Assembly: GCA_040399685.1 (NCBI GenBank)
Contig: JBBART010000018.1
Span: 36,896-100,895 of the forward strand
Source of the DNA: CAIQQQ01 sp040399685
GTDB taxonomy: Bacteria; Pseudomonadota; Alphaproteobacteria; Acetobacterales; Acetobacteraceae
Direction of reading: 5' to 3'
Length of the DNA: 64,000 nucleotides
Under the pieces are notes generated by a model. That model did no database searches, had not been told where the DNA came from, and saw nothing but the letters and a program-made list of their open reading frames with translations. Shown one piece after another: positions 24,678 through 33,721 of this stretch. The first letter of the stretch is position 1. The number at the start of each line of letters is the position of its first letter. Both the position numbers and the translations under genes were made by a program.

Positions 24678-26570
24678 TCAACGCGGGCCGAGGGCCTCGC
24701 GCACGTCGTCAAGCGCGGTGATGTCGTCAATCGTCGGCGGCGGGTTGGCGTCCTGGCCGTCGGCGAGGCGGCGGATGCTGGCGCGCAGGATTTTGCCGGA
24801 GCGGGTTTTGGGCAGGCGCTGCACCACCAGCGCCTCCTTGAACGCCGCCACCGGGCCGAGGGTTTTGCGCACGCGGGCGACCAGTTCGGCGATGATCTCG
24901 GCATGGGGGCGATCGACGCCGGCTTTCAGCACCACGAAGCCGAGGGGGGACTGGCCTTTCAGCGCGTCGGCCGCGCCGATGACGGCGCATTCGGCGACGT
25001 CTGGATGGCCGGAGAGGATTTCCTCCATCTGGCCGGTGCTGAGGCGATGGCCGGCGACGTTGATGAGGTCGTCGGTGCGACCCATGATCCACACGTCGCC
25101 GTCCGCATCCACCTGGCCGGCGTCGCCGGTGCGATACCAGCCGGGGAAATCGGTGAGATACGAGCGGCGGTAATTGTCGTCCGAACCCCAGAGGGTGGGG
25201 GCGCAGCCGGGTGGCAGCGGCAGGCGGATGGACAGGTTGCCGCTCTGGCCGCGCGGCAGGGTGGTGCCGGTGTCGTCCAGTGCCTGCACGTCATAGCCGG
25301 GGCAGGCGCGGCCGCCGGAGCCGGGTTTGACCTCGAACAGGCCGTAGCCACGAAAGCCCGCGGTGATCGGCCAGCCGGTTTCGGTCTGCCACCAGTGATC
25401 GACCACCGGCCTGGCCAGATGTTCGGCCGCCCAGATGGCGGTTGGCGGATCGCAGCGTTCGCCGGCCAGATACAGCGCATCGAGCGATGAGAGGTCGTAT
25501 TGGCCGAGCAGTTTCAGTTCCGGGTCCTGCTGGCGGATGGCGCGGAGTGCGGTGGGGGCGGTGAACAGCACGCGCACCTTGTGCTCGGCGCAGACGCGCC
25601 AGAACGTGCCGGCATCGGGCGTGCCGACCGGCTTGCCCTCGAACATGACGGTGGTGCAGCCCATCAGCAGCGGGCCATAGACGATGTAGCTGTGGCCGAC
25701 CACCCAGCCGACATCGCTGGCGCACCAATAGGTATCACCGGCTTTGACGCCGTAGATCATCGACATGGATTTGTGCAGCGCCACGGCATAGCCGCCGCAG
25801 TCGCGCACCACGCCCTTCGGCTTGCCGGTGGTGCCGGAGGTGTAGAGGATATAGAGCGGATCGGTGGCCTTCACGGCCACGCAGGGATGCGGCGGGGCGG
25901 CCTGCATCGCGTCTAGCAAGTCGATGTCGCGGCCCGGCACCAGCTCCGCCGCCAGCATGGGGCGTTGCAGGATCAGGCAGGTTTCCGGCTTGTGGGTGCA
26001 GAGGCGGATGGCTTCGTCGAGCAACGGCTTGTAGGCCACGATACGGCCTAGCTCGATGCCGCAACTGGCCGAGATCACCGCGCGGGGCTGGGCGTCTTCG
26101 ATGCGCTTGGCCAGTTCCGGGGCTGCGAAGCCGCCGAACACCACGGAATGGATGGCGCCGATGCGGGCGCAGGCGAGCATCGCCATGGCCGCTTCCGGCA
26201 CCATCGGCATGTAGATCACCACGCGGTCGCCCCGGCCGACGCCGTTGGTCACGAGGGCGCCGGCGATGCGGGCGGTGGCGTCACGCAGTTCGGTGTAAGT
26301 ATAGCTGCGTTTGTCGGCCGCCGCCGGGCTGTCCCAGATCAGCGCCGTGCGGTCGCCATGTCCGGCATCGACATGGCGATCCAGCGCGTTGTGGCAGATG
26401 TTCATCTCGCCGCCCGCGAACCATTGCCCGAACGCGCCGAGCGATGGATCGAAGGCCTTGTCCCATTTGTGGGACCAGTCGATGCCGTCCGCTGCTTCTT
26501 CCCACCACGCCTGCGGATGGGCCTGCCAGTCGGCGTAGACCTCGGCGTAGCGTGAATCGGACGGATTCAT
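24678..26570 (-). CDS. prpE: Propionyl-CoA synthetase (AMP-forming)
   Basis: 630 residues, full length for the acetyl/propionyl-CoA synthetase group. It has the N-terminal ACAS domain (YAEVYADWQAHPQAWWEEAADGIDW) and the AMP-binding P-loop YILYTSGTTGKPKGVVRD. WWQTETGWPI and WYRTGDAGQVD follow, and the C-terminal LPKTRSGKILRASIRRLADGQ holds the acetylatable Lys. GVVRDCGGY and the ending DGQDANPPPTIDDI resemble PrpE rather than Acs. It activates propionate (and possibly acetate) for the methylcitrate cycle. It lies 206 bp after prpB on the same strand, separated by a composite repeat, so it may have its own promoter or depend on read-through. Confidence 0.9.
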   Translation of the reverse strand: MNPSDSRYAEVYADWQAHPQAWWEEAADGIDWSHKWDKAFDPSLGAFGQWFAGGEMNICHNALDRHVDAGHGDRTALIWDSPAAADKRSYTYTELRDATARIAGALVTNGVGRGDRVVIYMPMVPEAAMAMLACARIGAIHSVVFGGFAAPELAKRIEDAQPRAVISASCGIELGRIVAYKPLLDEAIRLCTHKPETCLILQRPMLAAELVPGRDIDLLDAMQAAPPHPCVAVKATDPLYILYTSGTTGKPKGVVRDCGGYAVALHKSMSMIYGVKAGDTYWCASDVGWVVGHSYIVYGPLLMGCTTVMFEGKPVGTPDAGTFWRVCAEHKVRVLFTAPTALRAIRQQDPELKLLGQYDLSSLDALYLAGERCDPPTAIWAAEHLARPVVDHWWQTETGWPITAGFRGYGLFEVKPGSGGRACPGYDVQALDDTGTTLPRGQSGNLSIRLPLPPGCAPTLWGSDDNYRRSYLTDFPGWYRTGDAGQVDADGDVWIMGRTDDLINVAGHRLSTGQMEEILSGHPDVAECAVIGAADALKGQSPLGFVVLKAGVDRPHAEIIAELVARVRKTLGPVAAFKEALVVQRLPKTRSGKILRASIRRLADGQDANPPPTIDDITALDDVREALGPR

Positions 26571-26607
26571 GGCGTTTCCTCTTGATGGGCGTTTTTAGAG
26601 ACGCAGA

Positions 26608-26740
26608 TAAAGTCTTCTTTTTCTGAAGAAAAAGAAGCAAAAAGACTTCTATTCATTTAGACGCGTGTCGCGGTAAACGCCGTGACACGCGCCTAAATGT
26701 ATGAAATTTTTTGGTTCTTTTTTATAAAAAAGAACTCTTT
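26608..26740. repeat. Composite AT-rich hairpin repeat, copy 2
   Basis: This copy sits between prpB and prpE, which read in the same direction. Hairpin A is at 26614-26637, identical in stem to copy 1. The core differs in sequence but is again a long hairpin (26654-26699): CATTTAG, one mismatch, CGCGTGTC, a G-T pair and CGG, opposite the complementary arm. Hairpin B is at about 26713-26736 (GGTTCTTTTTT opposite AAAAAAGAACT). It should reduce transcription from prpB into prpE. Confidence 0.82.
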
Positions 26741-26776
26741 CCTTAAGCCTCTCCTTCTCTTACCTCTCCAGCCGCT

Positions 26777-27712
26777 TCAACGCTGCGGCATGGCCTCGGG
26801 GATGATCGTTGTCACGATGGACTGGTCGAGCGCCTCGTAGCCAGCGTAGTCGATCGTGGCGTAAAGCTCGGTGCGGGTCTGCATGCGGTCCACATAGCCG
26901 TGGGTGCCGCCGTCGCGCTTGATGGCGGCGAACAGCTCGGCCTGCGCCTTGTTGGCGACGCGCAGGGAGCTGACGGGCCAGATGACCATCTTGTAGCCCA
27001 TGTCCTCAAACTCGGCCGCAGTGAAGAACGGCGTGCGGCCGAACTCGGTCATGTTGGCGAGCAACGGCACGTCCGCTGCGTATTCAGCGCGCATGCGACG
27101 GGAGAATTCGCGGAACATTTCAGCGGTGTTCAGCGCTTCGGGGAAGATCGCGTCGGCGCCGGCTTGCATGTAGAGCTTGGCCCGCGCCACCGCGCCATCC
27201 ATGCCTTCGCTCGCGGCCGCATCGGTGCGGGCGATGATGACGAGATGTCGGCGGGCGCGGGCTGCGGCTGCCACCTTGGCAGCCATGTCATGGCTGTCAG
27301 CGATCTTTTTGTCGTTCAGGTGGCCGCATTTCTTGGGCAGAAGCTGGTCTTCGATGTGCACGGCGCCGGCGCCGGCATCTTCGAACGTGCGCACCATGTG
27401 CATCACGTTCAGCGCCTCGCCATAGCCGGTGTCGCCGTCCACCAGAACGGGCAGCGCCGAGCTGCGGGCCACCTGGCGGATGAAGAAGCTGACTTCATCG
27501 ACGGTGATCAGACCCACATCGGGCAGGCCCATCGAGGCGGTCATGGCCGCACCCGACAGATAGAGGGCTTCGAAACCCTCGTTCTTGGCCTGGAGGGCGG
27601 CGTGGCCGTTATGGGTGCCAGGGATCTGCAAGATCCCCGGCCTGTTCAGCAACGCGCGGAAACGATCGCCCGCGGGCATGCTGGGAAGCGTTGAACCGAT
27701 CAGATAGGTCAT
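26777..27712 (-). CDS. prpB: Methylisocitrate lyase
   Basis: PrpB cleaves 2-methylisocitrate to pyruvate and succinate. The 311-residue product (ATG 27712, overlapping the prpC stop as ATGA) belongs to the isocitrate lyase/PEP mutase superfamily. It shows the TIM-barrel segments VDGDTGYGEALNV (metal-binding Asp) and the catalytic PKKCGHL loop, then IIARTDA and ANMTEFGRTPFF. Length and ending are normal. It is the third gene of prpD-prpC-prpB. Confidence 0.95.
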   Translation of the reverse strand: MTYLIGSTLPSMPAGDRFRALLNRPGILQIPGTHNGHAALQAKNEGFEALYLSGAAMTASMGLPDVGLITVDEVSFFIRQVARSSALPVLVDGDTGYGEALNVMHMVRTFEDAGAGAVHIEDQLLPKKCGHLNDKKIADSHDMAAKVAAAARARRHLVIIARTDAAASEGMDGAVARAKLYMQAGADAIFPEALNTAEMFREFSRRMRAEYAADVPLLANMTEFGRTPFFTAAEFEDMGYKMVIWPVSSLRVANKAQAELFAAIKRDGGTHGYVDRMQTRTELYATIDYAGYEALDQSIVTTIIPEAMPQR

Positions 27713-28875
27713 GCCTTGGCACCCCGCTTGGCGATGGGCACGAATTCCAGACCGTCCGGCCCGGTGTAGTTGGCGGCGGGGCGGATGATCTTGCCGTCCT
27801 GGCGCTGTTCGATCACGTGCGCCGCCCAGCCGCTGGTGCGGGCGATGACGAAGATCGGCGTGAACATCGCGGTCGGCACGCCCATCATCTTGTAGGAGAC
27901 GGCGCTGAACCAATCGAGGTTCGGGAACATCCGCTTGGTGTCCGCCATCACGCCCTCAAGCCGCTCGGCGATGGTGAACAGCAAGGTGCTGCCGGCCTCG
28001 TCGCTGAGCGATTTCGCCACGCGCTTGATGACGACGTTGCGCGGGTCGCTGATGGTGTAGACGGGATGGCCGAAGCCGATCACCACTTCCTTGGCCTCTA
28101 CCCGGCGACGGATATCGGCCTCGGCTTCATCGGCGCTGGAATAACGCTGCTGGATTTCCAGTGCCACCTCGTTGGCGCCGCCATGCTTCGGCCCACGCAG
28201 GGCGCCGATGCCGCCTGTGAGGGCGGAATACATGTCCGACCCGGTGCCGGCGATGACGCGGCAGGTGAAGGTGGAGGCGTTGAACTCATGTTCCGCATAC
28301 AGGATCAGCGAGGTGTGCATCGCGCGCACCCAGCTGTCGGATGGTTTCTGGCCGTGCAGCAGATGCAGGAAATGGCCACCGATCGTGTCGTCGTCGGTCT
28401 CCACTTCGATGCGTTTGCCGTTATGGGACCAGTGATACCAATACAGCAGCATCGACCCCAGCGAGGCCATCAGCCGGTCGGCGATGTCTCGGGCACCTGG
28501 CGGATTGTGGTCATGCGCTTCCGGCAACACGCAGCCAAGCGCGCTGACGGCGGTGCGCATCACGTCCATCGGGTGGGTGAAGGCCGGCAGTTGCTCCAGC
28601 ACGACGCGCACGCTGGCGGGGATGCCGCGCAGGGATTTCAGCTTCGCCTTGTAGGCGCGCAGTTCCGCCGCATCCGGCAGGCGCTCGTGGACGAGGAGAT
28701 ACGCCATCTCCTCGAACTCGCACGCCTCGGCGACATCGAGGATGTCGTAGCCACGGTAATGCAGGTCGTTGCCGGTTTTGCCGACGCTGCACAGGGCCGT
28801 GTTGCCGGCAACAACGCCAGACAGGGCCACGCTTTTCTTCGGCTTGTTGGGGGCCGCAATCACAGTCTCGCTCAT
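27709..28875 (-). CDS. prpC: 2-Methylcitrate synthase
   Basis: PrpC condenses propionyl-CoA with oxaloacetate. The 388-residue protein is a citrate-synthase-fold enzyme of the short, methylcitrate type. It opens with KKSVALSGVVAGNTALCSVGKTGNDLHYRGYDI, then EHEFNASTFTCRVIAGTGSDMYSALTGGIGALRGPKHGGANE (catalytic His regions) and GFGHPVYTISDPR. Its neighbours prpB and prpD settle the choice against ordinary citrate synthase. It starts 28 bp after prpD and overlaps prpB by 4 bp. Confidence 0.95.
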   Translation of the reverse strand: MSETVIAAPNKPKKSVALSGVVAGNTALCSVGKTGNDLHYRGYDILDVAEACEFEEMAYLLVHERLPDAAELRAYKAKLKSLRGIPASVRVVLEQLPAFTHPMDVMRTAVSALGCVLPEAHDHNPPGARDIADRLMASLGSMLLYWYHWSHNGKRIEVETDDDTIGGHFLHLLHGQKPSDSWVRAMHTSLILYAEHEFNASTFTCRVIAGTGSDMYSALTGGIGALRGPKHGGANEVALEIQQRYSSADEAEADIRRRVEAKEVVIGFGHPVYTISDPRNVVIKRVAKSLSDEAGSTLLFTIAERLEGVMADTKRMFPNLDWFSAVSYKMMGVPTAMFTPIFVIARTSGWAAHVIEQRQDGKIIRPAANYTGPDGLEFVPIAKRGAKA

Positions 28876-28902
28876 AGGCTTGTCTCCCGTCTTACGCGGA
28901 TT

Positions 28903-30402
28903 TCAGAACAGGCCCGGCAGGCCGGTGGCCAGCTGGCCGTTCGGCATGGCGATGGTCAGACCGGCGAGGCCGGCCGGCGACAGGGTCGGCAGGCGCTGGG
29001 CGACTTCGAGGAAACGCTCGGCCTCGGCGGCGTCGATCAGGCCCTCGGTGAGGGTGCGGAACTTCTTGATGTAATCCGCGCGCTGCCAAGGCGTGGCGCC
29101 GAGCGTGTGGGCGTTGGCGACGGCCATTTCGTCGGCGATCTCGGTGCCGTCATTCATGCGGATGATGATGCGGCCGCCGAATGCCTTCACGGCGGGGTCG
29201 ATCGAGTGATAGCGCTCGGTCCAGCCGTGGTCTTCCACGGTGCTGATCTTCTGCCACAGCTTGACGGTGTCGGCCCGCTGGGCGCGCTCGGGCGCATAGC
29301 TGCGGACATGGTGCCATTCGCCGTCTTGCAGGGCGACGGCGACGATATACATGATCGAGTGATCGAGCGTTTCGCGGCTGGCGGTGGGGTCGAATTTCTG
29401 CGGATCGTTCGAGCCGGTGCCGATGACGTAATGGGTGTGATGAGAGGTTACGATGACCACCTCCTTCACGTCGTCCCAGTTCTTGACCTTGTCGCGCATG
29501 CGGAACGAGAGATCGATCAGCGCCTGGCTTTGATATTCGGCCGAGTGCTCTTTCGTATAGGTGTCCATGATGGCGCGCTTGGCTTCGCCGGGGGCGGGCA
29601 GGGGCACCTGATAATGGGCGGTCTTGCCGTCCAGCATCCAGGCGATGACGCTGTCTTCGCCTTCATAGATCGGGCTTGGCGCACCCTCTCCGCGCATGGC
29701 GCGGTCGACGGCCTCGATGGCCAGCTTGCCGGCGTGGCTGGGCGCGAACGCCTTCCAGCTGGAAATCTCGCCCTTGCGGCTCTGGCGGGTGGAGGTGGTG
29801 ACATGCAGCGCCTGCTGCACGGCCTGGTAGATGATCTCGGTGGGCAGGTTCAGCAGCGTGCCAATGCCGGCGGCCACGGACGGCCCGAGATGGGCGACAT
29901 GGTCAATCTTGTGTTCGTGCAGGCAGATCGCCTTCACCAGATTGACCTGGATTTCATAGCCGGTGGCCAGGGCGCGAATAACGTCGGCACCCGAGCGGTT
30001 GGTCTGCTGCGCCGTGGCCAGGATGGGCGGAATGTTGTCGCCGGGGTGGCTGTAATCGGCGGCCAGGAAGGTGTCGTGATAGTCGAGTTCACGCACCGCG
30101 GTGCCGTTGGCCCAGGCTGCCCATTCGGCGTGCACACGCACTTCCGGGCCGCAGCCGAACACGGTGGCGCCGCCGGAGCGGGGGTGGGCCAAGGCCTGGG
30201 CGCGGGCCGAGGTGACCGAATGACGGTTGATGGAGGCGACGGCCACCGAGGCGTTGTCGATGACCCGGTTGATGATCATGTCCACCACGTCTGCGGCCAC
30301 TGGCACGGCGTCGCTGGCGACGGCGGCAATTTTCCAGGCGAGCTGGTCTTCCCGGGCAAGGCGGTCGCTCTCGGGATGGACTGTGACATCGTGCAGCAAC
30401 AT
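28903..30402 (-). CDS. prpD: 2-Methylcitrate dehydratase
   Basis: PrpD (MmgE/PrpD family) dehydrates 2-methylcitrate to 2-methylaconitate. The 499-residue product (ATG 30402, with a GGAGA ribosome-binding site) carries the typical ASINRHSVTSARAQALAHPRSGGATVFG, the ANGTAVRELDYHDTF motif and the SSWKAFAPSHAGKLAIEAV segment. The frame continues upstream but only antisense to the LysR gene. It heads the prp operon and diverges from that regulator across about 110 bp. Confidence 0.95.
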   Translation of the reverse strand: MLLHDVTVHPESDRLAREDQLAWKIAAVASDAVPVAADVVDMIINRVIDNASVAVASINRHSVTSARAQALAHPRSGGATVFGCGPEVRVHAEWAAWANGTAVRELDYHDTFLAADYSHPGDNIPPILATAQQTNRSGADVIRALATGYEIQVNLVKAICLHEHKIDHVAHLGPSVAAGIGTLLNLPTEIIYQAVQQALHVTTSTRQSRKGEISSWKAFAPSHAGKLAIEAVDRAMRGEGAPSPIYEGEDSVIAWMLDGKTAHYQVPLPAPGEAKRAIMDTYTKEHSAEYQSQALIDLSFRMRDKVKNWDDVKEVVIVTSHHTHYVIGTGSNDPQKFDPTASRETLDHSIMYIVAVALQDGEWHHVRSYAPERAQRADTVKLWQKISTVEDHGWTERYHSIDPAVKAFGGRIIIRMNDGTEIADEMAVANAHTLGATPWQRADYIKKFRTLTEGLIDAAEAERFLEVAQRLPTLSPAGLAGLTIAMPNGQLATGLPGLF

Positions 30403-30490
30403 GGCCGTTCTCCGTGATTCTTGAAACTCTCTTGGATTATGGGTGTGCGCCGAGACGTTCGCCACGTCCAATCCGATTGACAGAGCAGAT

Positions 30491-30509
30491 CGATACGGAT
30501 TTTGTATCG
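30491..30509. promoter_or_regulatory. Candidate LysR-type operator
   Basis: CGATAC at 30491-30496 and GTATCG at 30504-30509 form a perfect inverted repeat with a 7-base spacer, and it contains the T-N11-A pattern typical of LysR-type binding sites. It lies in the 109-bp gap between prpD and the LysR gene, directly before the regulator's start codon. Binding there would suit autorepression plus control of the prp operon. Evidence is pattern only. Confidence 0.5.
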
Positions 30510-30511
30510 TG

Positions 30512-31420
30512 ATGGATCTCAACCTCATCAAACGCTTCGGCCATTTTCTCGCGGTCGTCGAGGAGGGGCATTTTGGCCGGGCTGCAGCGCGGCTTGGCAT
30601 GTCGCAGCCGCCGCTCACGGCACAGATCCAACTTCTGGAACGTGCGCTGGGCGTGAAGCTGCTGGAGCGGTCGCGCCAGGGCACCCGGCCCACCTGGGAG
30701 GGCGAGGTGCTGTTGCCGGCGGTGCGCCGGCTGGAGGAAAGCGCCCTGGCGGTGGAGGCGTTGGCGCGCGAGGTGCGGCTGGGCCGGCGGGAACTGGTCA
30801 ATATCGGCTGCATCACCTCGGCCATGCTCAAGACCCTGCCGCCGGTGATCCGCGCCTTTCGGGCCTTGCGGCCTGAAACTGTGATCACGGTGCGCGAAAT
30901 GGACACGTCCGACGCCATGGAGGCATTGCGGCGCGGCGAGATTGACGTGGCGTTTGCCCGGCTGGAGCGCGATCTGTTTCCCATTCGCATGCACTCGTTG
31001 GCCACGGACCGGCTGGTGGCGGCGGTGCCGGACACCGATCCGCTGGCTGAGTCCGCCGTGATCGACCTGGCGATGTTGGAGCAGCGACCGATGGTGATGC
31101 TGCCGCGCGCCATCAGCCCGGCCTATTTTGATGGCGTGGTCAGTGCCTGTCGCAGTGCCGGATTTGCGCCGGTGGCAGCGCGGGAGGTGAATTCGGCGAT
31201 GGCGCAGCTGGCGTTGGTCGCCTCCGGCCTTGGCGTGGCGCTGGTGTCATCGGGCATGGCGGCACTGGCGCCTGACGGCGTGGCGTTTCGTCCGTTGGCG
31301 GTGCCGGTGGAGGCCGTGGGCGTAGCGGTGGCGTGGAACACGGAGCGTGAAAGTCCGATCTCCCGGGCGGTGGTCAGCATCGCGCGTGATATTGCTATGG
31401 GATCGTCTGTTGCCGAATGA
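30512..31420 (+). CDS. LysR-family transcriptional regulator
   Basis: 302 residues from ATG 30512; the frame is open for 23 codons upstream, which do not belong to the family. The N-terminal winged helix-turn-helix reads LIKRFGHFLAVVEEGHFGRAAARLGMSQPPLTAQIQLLERALGVKLLER. The remainder is the LysR substrate-binding domain. It is transcribed away from prpD, so it probably controls the methylcitrate operon in response to 2-methylcitrate or a related acid. That is inferred from position; the better-known prp regulators are of other families (PrpR, GntR type). Confidence 0.92.
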   Translation: MDLNLIKRFGHFLAVVEEGHFGRAAARLGMSQPPLTAQIQLLERALGVKLLERSRQGTRPTWEGEVLLPAVRRLEESALAVEALAREVRLGRRELVNIGCITSAMLKTLPPVIRAFRALRPETVITVREMDTSDAMEALRRGEIDVAFARLERDLFPIRMHSLATDRLVAAVPDTDPLAESAVIDLAMLEQRPMVMLPRAISPAYFDGVVSACRSAGFAPVAAREVNSAMAQLALVASGLGVALVSSGMAALAPDGVAFRPLAVPVEAVGVAVAWNTERESPISRAVVSIARDIAMGSSVAE

Positions 31421-31561
31421 AGGCATCGCGCATGGCAAGTCTTGCGTGGTCTGATTATGGCGAGATGCAAAATTGCGCATGGCAGAATTGCAGCCAAGAT
31501 GCTATCGGGCAGTATGATCTCGGTAGGGATCGATAAAAATTCTAGGTTTAGGGAGACGACG

Positions 31562-32767
31562 ATGCGCTTTGGACGCCGGACTCTGGTGGCTCTGGCCGCC
31601 TCCACGATGCTGACGAGCGCTGCATTCGCAGCCGACCCCATCAAGCTGGGCCTGACCGGCCCCTTCACCGGTGGTTCCGCCTCCATGGGCGTGTCGATGC
31701 GCGACGGCGTGAAGCTGGCCGTGGCCGAGATCAACAAGGCCGGCGGCGTGCTCGGCCGCCCGTTGTTGCTCGTCGAGCGGGACGAGGAGGGCAAGAACGA
31801 AGTCGGCGTTCAGGTGGCGCAGGAGTTGATCAACAAGGAGCAGGTGGTGGCCACCATGGGCTTCATCAACACCGGCGTGGCCCTGGCGTCCCAGCGTTTC
31901 TACCAGGAGAACGAAATCCCGGTGATCAACAACGTCGCCACCGGCACGTTGATCACGCAGCAATTCGTCCCGCCCGCCAATGAGAAGAACTACATCTTCC
32001 GCATGTCCGCCAACGACGTCATCCAGAGCGGCATGATCGTTGAGGAAGCCATCACCCGTCGTGGCTTCAAGGCGCCGGCGATCCTGGCCGACAGCACCAA
32101 TTACGGCCAGTTCGGTCGCGCTGATCTGGTGAAGGCGCTGGCCGCCAAGGGCGTGAAGCCGGTGACGGAAGAGAAGTTCAACATCGGCGACACCGATATG
32201 ACCGCACAGCTTCTGCGCGCCAAGGCCGCCAATGCGGACGTGGTGCTGACCTACGGCATCGGGCCGGAACTGGCGCAGATTGCCAACGGCATGGCCAAGC
32301 TCGGCTGGAAAGTGCCGCTGGTGGGCAGCTGGACGCTGTCGATGTCCACCTTCATCGACAATGCCGGCGCCAACGGTGAAGGCGCTGTGATGCCGCAGAC
32401 CTTCATCCAGGCGCCGTCCACCCCCAAGCGCAAGGCGTTCATCGAGGCCTATCAGGCCGCCTACAAGGTGGACCGCATTCCGAGCCCGATTTCGGCAGCC
32501 CAGGGCTATGACGGCGTGTATGTGCTCGCCGCCGCCATCACCCAGGCGAAATCGACCGAAGGCCCCAAGATCCTCGCCGCGCTTGAAAACTTGCAAACCA
32601 AGGTTGAAGGCGTCGTGACCGTGTATGACCGCCCGTTCACCGCGACCGACCATGAGTCGATCACCGCCAACATTCCGGTGTTCGGCATGGTCAAGGCTGG
32701 CCGCGTTGTGGCCGCGCATGAAGAAGACATCACCGGCGCCAACGCCGTGCGAACCAAGCAGCGCTAA
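31562..32767 (+). CDS. Branched-chain amino acid-type ABC substrate-binding protein
   Basis: 401 residues from ATG 31562, with a GGGAG ribosome-binding site. Residues 1-23 form a Sec signal peptide (RRTLVALAASTMLTSAAFA). The mature protein is a Peripla_BP_6 (LivJ/LivK-like) type I binding protein: DPIKLGLTGPFTGGSASMGVSMRDGVKLAVAEINKAGGVLGRPL at its start and SAAQGYDGVYVLAAAI near its end. The permease and ATPase genes follow at once. The family also binds amides, aromatic acids and other compounds, so the ligand is uncertain, although the leucine/valine genes in this window fit branched-chain amino acids. A terminator hairpin follows. Confidence 0.92.
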   Translation: MRFGRRTLVALAASTMLTSAAFAADPIKLGLTGPFTGGSASMGVSMRDGVKLAVAEINKAGGVLGRPLLLVERDEEGKNEVGVQVAQELINKEQVVATMGFINTGVALASQRFYQENEIPVINNVATGTLITQQFVPPANEKNYIFRMSANDVIQSGMIVEEAITRRGFKAPAILADSTNYGQFGRADLVKALAAKGVKPVTEEKFNIGDTDMTAQLLRAKAANADVVLTYGIGPELAQIANGMAKLGWKVPLVGSWTLSMSTFIDNAGANGEGAVMPQTFIQAPSTPKRKAFIEAYQAAYKVDRIPSPISAAQGYDGVYVLAAAITQAKSTEGPKILAALENLQTKVEGVVTVYDRPFTATDHESITANIPVFGMVKAGRVVAAHEEDITGANAVRTKQR

Positions 32768-32786
32768 GCCTCAAGGCTTGTCCGGA

Positions 32787-32818
32787 CGCCCCTGCTCCAG
32801 GCGGAGCGGGGGCGTTTT
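32787..32818 (+). terminator. Intra-operon terminator between binding protein and livH
   Basis: CGCCCC, T, GCTC (32787-32797) pairs with GAGC, G, GGGGCG (32804-32814) across a 6-base loop, with one T-G pair, followed by TTTT. It lies 20 bp after the binding-protein stop and about 27 bp before livH. Partial termination here would give more binding protein than permease, as is usual for such importers. Confidence 0.75.
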
Positions 32819-32844
32819 GCTATTTTGAACAGGGCGTAAATTCC

Positions 32845-33717
32845 ATGCAGATTCTGGCCCAGCTGATCGTGAGCGGCATCGCCGTCGGAATGATCTACGG
32901 CGTGATCGCCTTCGGCTATCAGCTCACCTTCGCCACCTCGAAAACCCTGAATTTCGGGCAGGGCGAGGCGTTGATGCTGGGCACTCTGGTGGGCCTGAGC
33001 GTGTCCAGCGTGACGGGCTATCTGCTGATGCTGCCGATCGTGATGGCGTTCGGGCTGGTGCAGGGCGCTGTGGTGGAGCGGCTGGGTGTGCGCCAGGCGA
33101 TCAAGACCAAGAGCGAGAGCGGCTGGATCATGGCAACCATCGCGCTGGGCATCATCTTCAAGAATCTGGCGGAGAACATCTGGGGCCGCGACGAGCTGAA
33201 ATTCCCCTCGCCGCTGCCGGAGACGCCGATCAGCCTGGGCGGGGTGAACATCCTGCCGATGGAGATCGCCACCATCGTGGGCGCTCTGGTGCTGATGCTG
33301 GCAGTGGAATTGTTCAATCGCCGGTCTGTCTACGGCAAGGCCGTGGTGGCCACGGCGGCGGACCGCGATGCGGCTGGGCTGATGGGCATCAACACGTCCC
33401 TGGTCATCACCTTCTCCTACGCGCTGTCGTCGATGAGTGCGGCGTTTGCCGGCGTGCTGGTGGGGCCGGTGACGTTGGCGGGCGCCTCGATCGGCGGCGC
33501 GCTGGGGCTGAAGGCGTTCGCGGTGGCCATCATCGGCGGGCTGTCCAGCGGCATGGGCGTTGTGGTGGGCGGGCTGATCATCGGTATCACCGCCAAGCTG
33601 ACCGGGTTTTATCTGTCGACCGGCTATCAGGATGTGCCGGGGCTTATCCTGCTGCTGCTGGTGCTGTCGTTCAAGCCGTCCGGCCTGTTCGGCCGTGCGA
33701 CGATCAAGAAGGTTTGA
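32845..33717 (+). CDS. livH: Branched-chain amino acid ABC permease LivH
   Basis: A 290-residue inner-membrane permease of the LivH/BPD_transp_2 family with about eight hydrophobic segments. It starts MQILAQLIVSGIAVGMIYGVIAFGYQLTFATSKTLNFGQGEALMLG, the family's typical N-terminus. A conserved EAA-like loop, AAGLMGINTSLVITFSYALSSMSAAFAGVL, contacts the ATPases. It forms the channel with LivM, which is fused to LivG in the next gene, 4 bp downstream. Confidence 0.93.
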   Translation: MQILAQLIVSGIAVGMIYGVIAFGYQLTFATSKTLNFGQGEALMLGTLVGLSVSSVTGYLLMLPIVMAFGLVQGAVVERLGVRQAIKTKSESGWIMATIALGIIFKNLAENIWGRDELKFPSPLPETPISLGGVNILPMEIATIVGALVLMLAVELFNRRSVYGKAVVATAADRDAAGLMGINTSLVITFSYALSSMSAAFAGVLVGPVTLAGASIGGALGLKAFAVAIIGGLSSGMGVVVGGLIIGITAKLTGFYLSTGYQDVPGLILLLLVLSFKPSGLFGRATIKKV

Positions 33718-33721
33718 GCGC

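Noticed and set aside
27691..30417. Open frame of about 900 codons on the plus strand opposite prpC and prpD
   Set aside because: It mirrors the third-position GC bias of the two real genes; composition is Gly/Ala/His/Arg-rich, no domain is visible, and the minus-strand genes are unambiguous.
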